In this document: in pieces, positions 1 to 8,824 of the stretch
How the letters are laid out: every line of letters begins with the position of its first letter
Numbering within the stretch: position 1 is the stretch's first letter
Assembly (NCBI RefSeq): GCF_011207455.1
Contig: NZ_CP048877.1
Span: 1,914,576 to 1,978,575, forward strand
Direction: 5' to 3'
DNA length: 64,000 nt
Source of the DNA: Thermosulfuriphilus ammonigenes
Lineage (GTDB): Bacteria > Desulfobacterota > Thermodesulfobacteria > Thermodesulfobacteriales > ST65
Translations under genes and position numbers: made by a program
The notes under the pieces: generated by a model
What the model saw: the letters and a program-made list of their open reading frames with translations, nothing else
Told to the model about the DNA's origin: nothing
The model's database searches: none

Positions 1-76
1 CAAGGCGCTCTTCAAGCTCCCGATAGCGCTCCTCGACCTGATCCAGTCTTTTGAGATAAGGGCTTAAAAGTTTCAT
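1..76 (-). CDS. prfA: Peptide chain release factor 1 (RF1), N-terminal fragment
   Basis: The first 25 codons of a minus-strand gene run off the left edge. The ATG at 76 reads MKLLSPYLKRLDQVEERYRE and continues with an acidic/basic heptad-like helix, as in the N-terminal coiled coil of bacterial RF1. The start lies 7 bases after the rpmE stop, and rho-rpmE-prfA is a common bacterial gene order. RF1 would recognise UAA and UAG and release the finished peptide from the ribosome. The catalytic GGQ domain lies outside the window, so the call rests on the N-terminal style and gene order. Confidence 0.75.
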   Translation of the reverse strand, partial: MKLLSPYLKRLDQVEERYRELEERL

Positions 77-83
77 GCTCTCT

Positions 84-305
84 TTACTTTAAGAAATCTG
101 GCTTCTCCAAGCCGTATTTCTTAAGAAATTTCTCTACCTGACCGGTGGTGTCCACCAACTTCTGTTTTCCGGTAAAGAAGGGATGACAGTTTGAACAAAC
201 CTCTACCCGGATTTCCTTTTGGGTGGAGCCGGCAATGATTTCATTGCCACAGGCGCAACGAATAACTGTCTTTTCATAGTATTTGGGGTGTATGCCTTTT
301 TTCAT
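84..305 (-). CDS. rpmE: 50S ribosomal protein L31, zinc-binding form
   Basis: A 73-residue protein of the large ribosomal subunit. It shows the start [11 protein letters not shown] and four cysteines at positions 17, 19, 37 and 40 (CAC and [13 protein letters not shown]), which is the zinc-ribbon (C+) form of L31. The C-terminal helix, with the sequence [14 protein letters not shown], is typical. It sits 59 bases downstream of the rho stop and 7 bases before prfA, so it is probably co-transcribed with both. In other bacteria the C+ form is displaced by a zinc-free paralogue under zinc limitation; whether such a paralogue exists here cannot be seen. Confidence 0.96.
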   Translation of the reverse strand: MKKGIHPKYYEKTVIRCACGNEIIAGSTQKEIRVEVCSNCHPFFTGKQKLVDTTGQVEKFLKKYGLEKPDFLK

Positions 306-364
306 CTTTTGCCTCCTTATCTTTGTCCTCTGCTATTTAGCCATCTATAGACCATCTTGCAAGA

Positions 365-1612
365 TCATTTGCTCATGGAGGCCAGGAACTCGGCATTGTT
401 TTTGGTTCCGTCCATCTTTTCCAGCAGAAACTCCATAGTATCTACAGGGTTAAGGGGTGAGAGAAGCTTGCGCAGGATCCAAACCCGGTTGAGCACCTCG
501 GGGGGCAAAAGGAGCTCCTCTCTCCTGGTGCCACTTTTATTGATGTCAATGGAGGGGAAGATTCTCTTGTCGGCCAGTTTGCGGTCAAGGTGAATTTCCA
601 TGTTCCCTGTACCCTTAAACTCTTCAAAGATAACCTCATCCATCCGGCTTCCGGTGTCTATTAGACAGGTGGCAATAATGGTCAGGCTGCCACCTTCTTC
701 GATATTTCTGGCCGCTCCGAAGAATCTCTTGGGTTTGTGAAGGGCGTTGGCATCAAGCCCCCCTGAAAGGAGCTTCCCACTGGGAGGTGTAACGGTATTA
801 TAAGCCCGGGCCAGTCGGGTAAGGCTATCAAGCAGGATGACTACATCTCGACGGTGTTCTACCAGCCGTTTGGCCTTTTCGATAACCATCTCGGCCACCT
901 GGGTGTGACGCTGGGGCGGTTCATCAAAGGTTGAGCTAATAACCTCCCCCCGTACTGAACGCTGCATATCGGTGACCTCTTCAGGACGCTCATCAATAAG
1001 GAGAACAATTAGATAAACATTGGGGTGATTACGGGTGATTCCGTTGGCAATATTTTGAAGTAAAACAGTCTTTCCTGTTCTTGGGGGAGCCACGATAAGG
1101 CCTCGCTGGCCTTTACCAATGGGGATAAAAAGATCAATAATTCGAGTGGAATAGTTGTCAGGGTCGGTTTCCAGGCGGAGCCATTCGTTCGGATAAATAG
1201 GGGTTAGGTTGTCAAACATTATCTTATGTTTGACTGTCTCCGGATCACTAAAATTGATAGACTCCACCTTGAGCAGAGCAAAATAACGTTCTCCTTCCTT
1301 TGGGGGACGAATCTGCCCAGAGACTGTATCTCCCGTTCGCAATCCAAATCGTCTTATCTGCGAGGGGGAGACATAGATGTCGTCTGGTCCGGGGAGATAA
1401 TTGGAATCTGGGCTCCTTAGGAAACCGAATCCCTCAGGGAGAACCTCTAAGACCCCTTCGCCATAAACTACCCCTTCTTTGGCCATCTGGGCCTGGAGGA
1501 TGGCGAAGATAAGTTCCTGCTTCCGCATAGAGCTGGCTCCATCGATCCCCAGCTCCTGAGCCAGTTCATAAAGGTCTCCTATAGGTTTACGCTTCAGTTC
1601 CGTTAAGTTCAT
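365..1612 (-). CDS. rho: Transcription termination factor Rho
   Basis: A 415-residue hexameric RNA-dependent helicase that terminates transcription in the cytoplasm. The N-terminal Rho_N helices (about 1-45) and the cold-shock-like RNA-binding domain (about 50-120, with [16 protein letters not shown]) precede the RecA-like ATPase. The Walker A loop reads APPRTGKT, the Walker B region reads [15 protein letters not shown], and the R-loop region reads [13 protein letters not shown]. Length and domain order are standard. Rho deserves attention here because convergent genes in this window overlap and leave no room for intrinsic terminators, so factor-dependent termination may carry unusual weight. 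Rho is usually autoregulated through its leader, and a leader of about 145 bases is inferred. Confidence 0.98.
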   Translation of the reverse strand: MNLTELKRKPIGDLYELAQELGIDGASSMRKQELIFAILQAQMAKEGVVYGEGVLEVLPEGFGFLRSPDSNYLPGPDDIYVSPSQIRRFGLRTGDTVSGQIRPPKEGERYFALLKVESINFSDPETVKHKIMFDNLTPIYPNEWLRLETDPDNYSTRIIDLFIPIGKGQRGLIVAPPRTGKTVLLQNIANGITRNHPNVYLIVLLIDERPEEVTDMQRSVRGEVISSTFDEPPQRHTQVAEMVIEKAKRLVEHRRDVVILLDSLTRLARAYNTVTPPSGKLLSGGLDANALHKPKRFFGAARNIEEGGSLTIIATCLIDTGSRMDEVIFEEFKGTGNMEIHLDRKLADKRIFPSIDINKSGTRREELLLPPEVLNRVWILRKLLSPLNPVDTMEFLLEKMDGTKNNAEFLASMSK

Positions 1613-1665
1613 GGTTTCTAAACCTCTTTCTTTGGTTTGGCCTAGGATTATCTGCCTGGTATTTT

Positions 1666-1715
1666 GCCCCGACTCTTTAGCCTACATTCTGAGGGCTTCT
1701 TAAAGGAGGTCGGGC
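1666..1715 (-). other. Imperfect inverted repeat in the rho leader
   Basis: Within the inferred rho 5-prime leader, GCCCCGAC (1666-1673) pairs with GTCGGGC (1709-1715) if one C is bulged. AGCC (1679-1682) and GGCT (1694-1697) could form an inner helix. Read as rho leader RNA there is no U-tract after the stem, so it is not a simple terminator. It may be a regulatory fold; this is inference only. Confidence 0.35.
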
Positions 1716-1764
1716 TTTTGGTAAGATTTTATTAATCCTGCGGGTTATATTGGCAGACATTATC

Positions 1765-1793
1765 AAAATATCTCTATCTTTCCCTTTCGTCAA
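1765..1793 (-). promoter_or_regulatory. Sigma-70-type promoter for rho
   Basis: On the minus strand TTGACG (1788-1793) and TATTTT (1765-1770) are separated by exactly 17 bases. This places the start near 1758 and leaves a leader of about 145 bases before the rho ATG. The hexamers match the consensus at 5/6 and 4/6 positions. Confidence 0.6.
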
Positions 1794-1883
1794 GCTTGAA
1801 TTCATCCATCAAAAACACCATTTTTTAAATCGCTTTTTAAGGGCCGTTCTTAATCAGTTCTGGAGCTGAAGGGGGGATCGGGC

Positions 1884-2345
1884 ATGAAAAGATTATCTTT
1901 TGAAGAACTTTGTCGTTTTTATCGCCAGATCGAGCGCGGACTCTATTTCTTTCTGGTTCTCTGTCTGGTTATGGCCACTATTTTTACCCTGGGAGATATT
2001 ATCACCTCTTGGCATCGTTTCCACCTCCAAGGGGATACCCTGGGTCAGATCTTTTTTATTCTTGATCGAGTGCTTTTAGCCATGATGCTCATGGAGATAC
2101 TCCATACCATTCTTTTCACCTGCGAAGGACATATCCTCACCATAGAGCCCTTCCTGGTGGTCGGGGTAATGGCTTCCGTGCGTCGAATTCTGATTATCTC
2201 TCTTGAGATCGCCCATCCGCCTACGGAATTCATCAGTAGCCAAAGATTTAATCAATATATGCTAGAGTTGGGCGTGTTGGCAGCTCTAATTGGCGTTTTC
2301 ATCTTAGGGATTATCCTCCTTAGGCGTCGGGGAGAGACTGCCTAG
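1884..2345 (+). CDS. PsiE-family inner-membrane protein
   Basis: A 153-residue membrane protein with four predicted helices (about 21-43, 55-85, 88-107 and 127-146). The middle signature LLAMMLMEILHTIL followed by IEPFLVVGVMASVRRILIIS matches the phosphate-starvation-inducible PsiE family, where a 'hxxEPFLhhGhhAxhRRIL' motif is the hallmark. Its biochemical role is unknown in the family. The ATG follows a GAAGGGGGGAT ribosome site. It is divergent from rho and convergent with aconitase, with which it shares a 4-base CTAG overlap carrying both stop codons. No Pho box was recognised upstream, so phosphate regulation is not shown by the sequence. Confidence 0.8.
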   Translation: MKRLSFEELCRFYRQIERGLYFFLVLCLVMATIFTLGDIITSWHRFHLQGDTLGQIFFILDRVLLAMMLMEILHTILFTCEGHILTIEPFLVVGVMASVRRILIISLEIAHPPTEFISSQRFNQYMLELGVLAALIGVFILGIILLRRRGETA

Positions 2346-4276
2346 GCCTGTCGGGCCAGGTTAAGGAGTGAGCCAGCCAAAAGGATACGGCGGTCTCGAT
2401 CTGTAAGATCGAGGCGGCCAAGAATCTCTCCCCCGCCTTCAATTTCTATGATTATTGTATCCCTTCCCGTCTCCAAGGCTTTCCGAACCTGACGAAAGAC
2501 AAGACGGTCACCAGCTTGAATCCGGTCATAGTCGGCAGGATCGGCAAAGATCACCGGAAGAATGCCGAAATTGATTAAATTGGCCTTGTGAATCCGGGCG
2601 AAGCTCTTGGCAAGTTTGGCTCGGACCCCGAGGTACCGGGGGGCCAAAGCGGCGTGCTCCCGAGAAGAACCCTGGCCGTAGTTTTCACCACCAACAATAA
2701 ACACCCCTTCTCCCTTTTCCTTGGTCTCCAGGGCTCGGGAGGAGAACTGAGGGTCGATGGCCGAGAAGACATATTCACTTATGGCCGGAATGTTACTTCT
2801 TAAAGGCAGGATCTTGCTGCCGGCCGGCATAATGTGGTCTGTGGTAATGTTGTCCCCCAGTTTAAGGAGAACCACTCCTTTAAGATCTTCCGGTAAAGGA
2901 TCAAACTGGGGAAGAGGTTTGATGTTTGGGCCGCGGATAATCTCCACTCCAGAACCATCCTCGGGAGGAGGAATAATCATGTTGTCATTTACGATAAAGC
3001 TTGAAGGAATTTCGATGGTCGGTGGGGAACCAAGCTGGCGAGGATCCGTGATTTTGCCGGTTATGGCGGCGGCCACGGCCACTTCAGGGCTACAGAGATA
3101 AACCTGATCATTTTTGGTTCCGCTTCGGCCGGGAAAGTTGCGGGTGAAGGTCCTTAAGGAGATAGTTCCGGTAGCCGGAGCCTGTCCCATGCCGATACAG
3201 CCAAGACATCCAGACTGATGAATCCTGGCCCCGGCGTGGATAAGGGGCTTAAGGTACCCCAGGTCATCAAGATTTTCTAACACTTGCCGGCTACCAGGAT
3301 TTATTTCAAAGGAGACCTCCGGGTGGATTGATCGACCTTCAAGGACCTTGGCTGCCAGGAGCAGGTCTCTTAAAGAGCTGTTGGCACAGGAGCCGATGAT
3401 TACCTGGGATACCGGCCTTCCGGCTACTTGGGAGACCGGTACCACATTGTCAGGGGAAGAGGGGCAGGCGATAAGGGGCTCAAGGGTTGAGAGGTCTATT
3501 TCGATAACCTCGTCGTAGCGGGCCCCATCATCGGGTAAGATTTCCTTAAAATCTTTTTCCCTCCCCTGAGCCACCAGCCAAGCTTTGGTGACCTCATCAG
3601 AGGGAAATACACTGGTGGTAGCTCCCATTTCGGTCCCTAAATTGGCTATGGTGGCCCGGTCAGGTACGGAGAGGCTGGTTACTCCCGGGCCGAAATACTC
3701 CAGGATTTTGCCCAACCCTCCCTTGACTGACAGCCGTCTTAACATTTCAAGGGCCACGTCTCTGGCTGAAACCCAGGGGGGAAGAGTTCCGGTAAGACGG
3801 ATTCCAATGATTTTGGGCATTATCAGATGAAAGGGAAAGCCGGCCATGGCCATTGCCACATCTAGACCGCCGGCTCCGATAGCAATCATACCGCAGCCTC
3901 CGGCGGTAGGGGTATGGCTATCTGAGCCGAGAAGGGTTTTCCCCGGGCAGGCAAAGCGCTCCAGGTGGACTTGATGGCAGATCCCGTTGCCCGGACGGCT
4001 AAACCAGATGCCAAAGCGAGCGGCGATAGATTGAAGAAAACGATGATCGTCGGCGTTTCTAAAGTCGGTCTGAAGAAGGTTGTGATCTACATAAGAAACT
4101 GACAGTTCGGTCTTTACCCGGGGAATCCCGATGGATTCAAATTCAAGGTGAGCCATGGTCCCCGTGGCGTCCTGGGTGAGAGTCTGGTCTATTCGGATGG
4201 CGATAGGGGTTCCTCGTTTAAGTTCTCCCTCAACCAGGTGCTCTTTAAGGATCTTTTCGGCGACTGTATAGGCCAT
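2342..4276 (-). CDS. acn: Aconitate hydratase, Aquifex type
   Basis: A 644-residue [4Fe-4S] enzyme that interconverts citrate and isocitrate in the oxidative or reductive TCA cycle. The N-terminal domains contain LGSDSHTPTAGGCGM. The cluster ligands are Cys297 (GSCANSS), Cys357 and Cys360 (SGCLGCIGMG). The C-terminal swivel domain contains GGENYGQGSSREHAAL. The length is shorter than AcnA (about 890) or AcnB (about 865) and matches the single-chain type first noted in Aquifex and common in thermophilic Desulfobacterota. The gene is 10 bases downstream of the DAHP synthase-like gene, probably in the same operon. Homoaconitase/isopropylmalate dehydratase paralogues are excluded by the fused swivel domain and size. 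Confidence 0.93.
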   Translation of the reverse strand: MAYTVAEKILKEHLVEGELKRGTPIAIRIDQTLTQDATGTMAHLEFESIGIPRVKTELSVSYVDHNLLQTDFRNADDHRFLQSIAARFGIWFSRPGNGICHQVHLERFACPGKTLLGSDSHTPTAGGCGMIAIGAGGLDVAMAMAGFPFHLIMPKIIGIRLTGTLPPWVSARDVALEMLRRLSVKGGLGKILEYFGPGVTSLSVPDRATIANLGTEMGATTSVFPSDEVTKAWLVAQGREKDFKEILPDDGARYDEVIEIDLSTLEPLIACPSSPDNVVPVSQVAGRPVSQVIIGSCANSSLRDLLLAAKVLEGRSIHPEVSFEINPGSRQVLENLDDLGYLKPLIHAGARIHQSGCLGCIGMGQAPATGTISLRTFTRNFPGRSGTKNDQVYLCSPEVAVAAAITGKITDPRQLGSPPTIEIPSSFIVNDNMIIPPPEDGSGVEIIRGPNIKPLPQFDPLPEDLKGVVLLKLGDNITTDHIMPAGSKILPLRSNIPAISEYVFSAIDPQFSSRALETKEKGEGVFIVGGENYGQGSSREHAALAPRYLGVRAKLAKSFARIHKANLINFGILPVIFADPADYDRIQAGDRLVFRQVRKALETGRDTIIIEIEGGGEILGRLDLTDRDRRILLAGSLLNLARQA

Positions 4277-4286
4277 TTTTCTCCTC

Positions 4287-5429
4287 CTAGGCTACGGCCG
4301 TCTGGGGATCCCACTTGGAAACCGCTACTCGTGAGGCCAAAGAACGCAGGTCTTCATAGGCCTTTCTGGCGATCCGCATATGCTCTACAAAGTGAGGAAG
4401 CTCTTCAAGGGTAATAGCCTGAGGCCCATCACAGAGGGCTTCCTCAGGGCAGGGATGAAACTCCACCAGAACAATGTTGGCTCCGGCGATTACCCCCTGG
4501 GCCGCCACATGGAAGATGTCCATGATACCATCAGGAGCGGCAACTCGGGAGCCGATGGGATGACTGGGATCAACACAGACAGGTAGTCTGGTCAGACGTT
4601 TGACCACCGGAACATGACCAAAATCTACCAGATTGCGATGAGGATCTCCGAGGTGGGTCCTTACTCCCCGGAGGCAGAAGACTATATTGCGGTTACCTTC
4701 ACTGGCGATGTACTCACAGGCATTAAGGGATTCCTCCAGGGTAAGGCCCATCCCCCGTTTATATAGAATAGGATGCTCGTGCTGAGACCCTACGGCCTTA
4801 AGGAGTTCGAAATTTTGAGCATTGCGAGTGCCAATCTGGAGCATCACGCCTGTGGGATGGCCGGCTTCCTCTAGGGCCCGGTTTATCTCTTCTATGTGAT
4901 GAGGGCTTAAAACCTCCATGGCGATGATCTTAATGCCATATTTGCCGGCCATTTCGAAAAGCCAGGGAAGACATTGTCTTCCATGGCCTTGGAAGTCATA
5001 AGGGCTGGTGCGGGGTTTGTAGGCCCCCATGCGGGCGGTTTCAATACCGACCTTGGCCAGAGCAGCAAAGATCTTTTCGGCATTTTCTTTGGTATCCACG
5101 GCGCAGAGGCCGGCAAAGATATGAAAGGTATCCTGGCTGATTTTGATCCCATTGTAGGTAAAACCAATGGCCTCAAGGTCTCCATGGCGACCTATCTGGC
5201 GATATTTGGCCGAAACTCTGATGGCCTTCTCTACCCCTGGGAGGGCCTGGACAGTTTCCAGAGGAATGGAGTCCGTGTTGCCGATGAGGTGAACCTCAAG
5301 TACGGAACGAGTTTCTCCCTCAAATTCGGCCAAGCGAATCTTGACCCCTTCATATCTATCCAGAAAGCTCAAAAGCTTCTTTAGCTCCGGACTTTCCTTG
5401 TTGATTTCTGGCTTGAGAATGATAATCAT
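4287..5429 (-). CDS. DAHP synthase-like protein (3-deoxy-7-phosphoheptulonate synthase, type I-beta)
   Basis: A 380-residue TIM-barrel aldolase of the DAHPS/KDOPS superfamily that would condense PEP with erythrose 4-phosphate at the entry of the shikimate pathway. Residues 1-70 resemble the ferredoxin-like regulatory domain of type I-beta enzymes. The barrel carries GAYKPRTSPYDFQG (135-148), QIGTRNAQNFELLKAVG (198-214) and VDPSHPIG (286-293). Departures from the usual family motifs are visible: AGLCAVD at 106-112 where AGPCSVE is common, and CLRGVRTHL at 252-260 where ERGIRTFE is common. The metal ligands Cys109 and His290 remain. It may be the organism's DAHP synthase or a divergent paralogue with shifted substrate. 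It precedes aconitase by 10 bases. Confidence 0.78.
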   Translation of the reverse strand: MIIILKPEINKESPELKKLLSFLDRYEGVKIRLAEFEGETRSVLEVHLIGNTDSIPLETVQALPGVEKAIRVSAKYRQIGRHGDLEAIGFTYNGIKISQDTFHIFAGLCAVDTKENAEKIFAALAKVGIETARMGAYKPRTSPYDFQGHGRQCLPWLFEMAGKYGIKIIAMEVLSPHHIEEINRALEEAGHPTGVMLQIGTRNAQNFELLKAVGSQHEHPILYKRGMGLTLEESLNACEYIASEGNRNIVFCLRGVRTHLGDPHRNLVDFGHVPVVKRLTRLPVCVDPSHPIGSRVAAPDGIMDIFHVAAQGVIAGANIVLVEFHPCPEEALCDGPQAITLEELPHFVEHMRIARKAYEDLRSLASRVAVSKWDPQTAVA

Positions 5430-5571
5430 CGCCCCTCTGCCTCCCGTAAAATAAATTTTGCCTCCCTATACCACCAGGACTCAAAACCGGCAACTTAGAG
5501 AATAGCTGGCCGGCACAAAAGGGCTTGCTAAGGGGAGGCTTTAATAATATCTAGAGGCTTCCGGGGGTTTG

Positions 5572-7191
5572 ATGAGAGAATTTCAAACAAAACCATTAAT
5601 TGAGCGACCATGGCTGGTTTTGTCTTTGGTTCTTCTGGGGGCCATGGTCGTGCGTCTGGTTGTTTTCTGGCGAACTCCGGTCATCGCTGAAGACAGCTTT
5701 TTCTATATCTATCACGCCCAGAAGATACTGGCCGGTGCCTGGGAAGAGGCTGTGAGGTGTCGCTATAATTTTATTCCTTTCTCCAGCCTCTCTATTATTC
5801 CCTTCTATGAGCTGGTGGGAGACTGGATCCTGGCCGGGCAGATGAGCTCTGTCTTCTGGACTCTGGCGGGAACGGTTCCCCTTTATCTTCTGTCGCGCCA
5901 GCTATTCTCTTCCCGGGTGGCCCTCCTTATGGCTGTGGCCTATGCCTTTCTCCCCTTCTTTGTCAAGCGGAGCCTTGATGTCCTCAAGGGCCCCCCTTTC
6001 TGGTTCTTCTCCCTGATGGGGTTTTACCTGGTGGGGCGTTTTGGGCAGGAGAAGAGGCCCTTCTGGCTTTCCTTGGCTTCGATTTCCTTCCTTCTGGCCT
6101 CTTCGAGCCGTATCGAGGCCCTGGTTTATCTTCCGGGGACTTTTCTTTTTATCCCTTTTCTCTGCCGGGGGCAGGGCTGTAGCCCCCCCAAGGCCCTTTT
6201 ATTTTTTGCCCTTCCCCCTCTGATGGTCCTTGGGCTTTTCTTTCTTCCCCTTTTCTCGAATAAAGAGGGGACATTTTCTCTTTATCATCTGTATTTTGAG
6301 CACCGAATAGGTCTTATCAAACGTCACTCAAGTTATCACCACTGGTATAGCCAGTTTGATACCCTCGCCCGGAAGACAGGGGCCCCCTTATGGAAATACC
6401 TCCGGGAGACGCTTTGGATCCTTCCCCTAGAGATCCTCGTCTATAAGATTTTTTCCGCTATATCCGGGCTGGGGCCTATTTTTTGCCTGGGGATGGCCAG
6501 GGCAAAGAGTCGCCTTAAAGAGCCCCTGGTGGCCTATTTATCTTTTCTTTCAGCGTTGGCCTTTTTGCTTCTCCTCTTCTGGGCTTATAAGTTTCCGGCC
6601 ATCACCAAACGCTATGTGATTGTCTTTGTTCTTCCGGCCTATGTCTTTGTGGGCCTTGGTCTTGAATGGCTTCTTGATCGTTGGCCCAAAAGGCAGAAAA
6701 AGGTCTTTGTTTTTCTTCTTATCCTTCTCCTATCCTTTCCCCTGGTAGATATTCATAAGCTCAGACGCAAAAATAAGATTCCCTTTCTTAAGGCCGCCAG
6801 GGTAATCAACCGCTTAGAAAGACACCACCGTCCGGTAAAGATTGCCACTACCTCCTGGTATATTCTCTTTTACGTTAACTACTTCCGGCGGCCGGCTATC
6901 TGCTATCTTTCTATGGTTAACTACCGACAACTGACCTCAAATCCCCAAAATCTTCCCCAGGTCCTTCGTCAGGAGAAAGTGGCCTATTTTGTCTGGGAAG
7001 AGAAGACCCTTGGTCGCCGAGGGGAAACTATCAGGGCTGTGGCCGACAAATACCTTCAGCCCTTGGGAGTCTTTCCTGATAGCTCTCTAGGAACGATCAT
7101 CCTCTACCGGATACCACCTAAAGAGGCCAGTAGGCCCGATGAAGCCTCTTTACCTCCTCGATTATCGGGAGAGAGACCTGGCAGGCCTTAA
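5572..7191 (+). CDS. GT39/ArnT-type glycosyltransferase, multipass membrane protein
   Basis: A 539-residue GT-C fold protein, expected to move a sugar from a polyprenyl phosphate donor to an acceptor on the periplasmic face. It has a first transmembrane helix, then an acidic pair in the first periplasmic loop (IAEDSFFYIYHA), which is where the family places its catalytic Asp/Glu, followed by about ten hydrophobic segments. The region after residue about 400 (FLKAARVINRLERHH) is a soluble periplasmic domain typical of PMT_2 proteins. A TTG one codon upstream is possible, but the ATG is preferred. The 3-prime end overlaps the convergent deacetylase-like gene by 74 bases; the last 20 or so residues are Pro/Arg-rich and may be an overlap product. 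The acceptor is unknown. Confidence 0.82.
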   Translation: MREFQTKPLIERPWLVLSLVLLGAMVVRLVVFWRTPVIAEDSFFYIYHAQKILAGAWEEAVRCRYNFIPFSSLSIIPFYELVGDWILAGQMSSVFWTLAGTVPLYLLSRQLFSSRVALLMAVAYAFLPFFVKRSLDVLKGPPFWFFSLMGFYLVGRFGQEKRPFWLSLASISFLLASSSRIEALVYLPGTFLFIPFLCRGQGCSPPKALLFFALPPLMVLGLFFLPLFSNKEGTFSLYHLYFEHRIGLIKRHSSYHHWYSQFDTLARKTGAPLWKYLRETLWILPLEILVYKIFSAISGLGPIFCLGMARAKSRLKEPLVAYLSFLSALAFLLLLFWAYKFPAITKRYVIVFVLPAYVFVGLGLEWLLDRWPKRQKKVFVFLLILLLSFPLVDIHKLRRKNKIPFLKAARVINRLERHHRPVKIATTSWYILFYVNYFRRPAICYLSMVNYRQLTSNPQNLPQVLRQEKVAYFVWEEKTLGRRGETIRAVADKYLQPLGVFPDSSLGTIILYRIPPKEASRPDEASLPPRLSGERPGRP

Positions 7192-8158
7192 GCTCCTTTT
7201 CCTTCTCTGGTGGGATGAGGCTTTCTCCCAGAAGCTCCAGCAAACAGGCCATAGTGGAATCCCTGAGGCCGGCTAGATTGTAGCCTCCTTCAAGACAGAG
7301 GAGAAGTCGTCCCTGACATACTTCGTCGGCCAACTCCATAAGGATTCGGGTCAGGTAGGCAAACCCCACCGGGGTGACCATCATGCCTCCTAAAGGATCA
7401 GCGTAGTAGGGGTCAAAGCCGGCAGAGACAAGAATAAGCTCAGGCTTAAAGGCCCGGGCTACGGGAACAAGAATTTCCTTAAAGATGGTCAGATATTCTC
7501 CGTCACCACAGCCGGCCGGAAGGGGTACATTAACCGTAAACCCTTCTCCCTGGCCTCGGCCTATTTCTTTTAAGGAGCCACTTCCTGGATAGTAGGGAAA
7601 CTGATGGGTGGAGAAATAAAGCACGTCATCCCGGTCGTAAAAGCTCCACTGAGTTCCGTTTCCGTGATGAAGATCCCAATCAATAATAAGGATTCGGGAA
7701 AGACTTCGGGCTTCTCTGGCATAGTGGGCCCCCAAGGCTACATTGTTAAAGATGCAGAATCCCATGGCCCGGTTGGCCTCAGCGTGGTGGCCTGGAGGTC
7801 TTACCAGGGCAAAGCCATTGTGGATATGCTTGTTGAGGATGGCATCTATCCCTGTAAAGACTGCTCCAACGGCTAAAACAGCGGCCTCCCAGGTTCCGGG
7901 TGATACCCTGGTGTCAGGGTCAAGTTCGGCCTCTTTTCCGGCCAGGGAGGCGATCCTTCGGACATATTCCGGGGTATGATTCCAGCAAAGCTCTTCTTCT
8001 CGAGCCATTCGGGGGAAGAGCTTTTTAAAGCGATCCCTGAATTCTGGTTCCTCCAGACGCTGATAGATGACTCTAAGCCTTTCCGGGCTTTCTACGTGGA
8101 AGGGCCCCGGATCGTGATTCAGAAAGCGTTCGTCAAGGATCACCCCAGTCTTTTTCAT
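7118..8158 (-). CDS. Histone deacetylase superfamily protein (class II-like amidohydrolase)
   Basis: A 346-residue zinc hydrolase of the arginase/deacetylase fold. It shows VRPPGHHAE (tandem histidines), IIDWDLHHGNGTQ (zinc Asp and His), HQFPYYPGSG, SAGFDPYYADPLGG (second zinc Asp) and LCLEGGYNLAGL. This is the full active-site set of bacterial HDAC-like enzymes that remove acetyl groups from small amines or protein lysines. It is the last gene of a seven-gene minus-strand operon and begins 15 bases after marC. The substrate cannot be told from sequence; acetylpolyamine hydrolase and acetoin-utilisation AcuC are alternatives. Confidence 0.92.
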   Translation of the reverse strand: MKKTGVILDERFLNHDPGPFHVESPERLRVIYQRLEEPEFRDRFKKLFPRMAREEELCWNHTPEYVRRIASLAGKEAELDPDTRVSPGTWEAAVLAVGAVFTGIDAILNKHIHNGFALVRPPGHHAEANRAMGFCIFNNVALGAHYAREARSLSRILIIDWDLHHGNGTQWSFYDRDDVLYFSTHQFPYYPGSGSLKEIGRGQGEGFTVNVPLPAGCGDGEYLTIFKEILVPVARAFKPELILVSAGFDPYYADPLGGMMVTPVGFAYLTRILMELADEVCQGRLLLCLEGGYNLAGLRDSTMACLLELLGESLIPPEKEKELKACQVSLPIIEEVKRLHRAYWPL

Positions 8159-8173
8159 CGATGACCTCCTTTG

Positions 8174-8824
8174 TTAAGGAGACGTCCATCCAGGATAGAG
8201 CTCTCCCAGACCGGTAGCGATAAACTCTACGGCAATGACGGCCAGAATAAGCCCCATGATTCGGGTAAAGAGCCCCATCCCGGTGGCTCCTAAGGCCCGG
8301 GCCACCCAGGTTGCTCGGGCTAGTATAATGTAGGTAAGCACCATAACTACCAATATGGAGACGATTACCAAGAATTTGGACTCCTGGCCAGAAAGAACCA
8401 TTACCGTGGTTATGGCCCCTGGTCCGGCCAGAATAGGGACAGCCAGGGGAACAATGGCTACGTCTTCTCTTTCCCGGCCAGCCTGATCGGTCTCTTGAGG
8501 GGAGGAGCGGGTAAGAAGAGGCAGGGCCTGGATCATCCTTAAGGCAATAAGAAAGAGAATGATTCCTCCGGCCACCCGAAAGGTAGGTACCCTGATGCCA
8601 AAAAACTTAAGAATGACCTCTCCAGCGAGACAAAAGATCACCAGGACTCCAGTAGCTACAAGTACAGCCCGTTTAATAGTGCTTCTGATTTTTGTCCGGG
8701 GATAATCAATAGTCAGGGCGAGGAAAAGGGGTACATTGCCCAAGGGATCAACAATGATGAAGATAGAAACCAGAGCGGTTATCCAGGCCTGAAGGTTTTT
8801 TTCTAGGGGCGGCAGCGGCGGCAT
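8174..8824 (-). CDS. MarC-family integral membrane protein
   Basis: A 216-residue inner-membrane protein with six hydrophobic helices. The opening stretch VSIFIIVDPLGNVPLFLALT and the fifth-helix region containing GPGAITTVMVL are diagnostic of the MarC (UPF0056) family. Function in the family is unresolved; the former link to multiple antibiotic resistance is not supported experimentally. The ATG at 8824 is preferred over a TTG two codons upstream. The start overlaps the end of the nuclease gene by 22 bases, indicating translational coupling. Confidence 0.9.
   Translation of the reverse strand: MPPLPPLEKNLQAWITALVSIFIIVDPLGNVPLFLALTIDYPRTKIRSTIKRAVLVATGVLVIFCLAGEVILKFFGIRVPTFRVAGGIILFLIALRMIQALPLLTRSSPQETDQAGREREDVAIVPLAVPILAGPGAITTVMVLSGQESKFLVIVSILVVMVLTYIILARATWVARALGATGMGLFTRIMGLILAVIAVEFIATGLGELYPGWTSP

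Noticed and set aside
1666..1715. A plus-strand intrinsic terminator in the rho-psiE intergenic region
   Set aside because: The stem is followed by TTTT on the plus strand, but no plus-strand gene ends upstream of it, so a leader fold for rho is a simpler reading.
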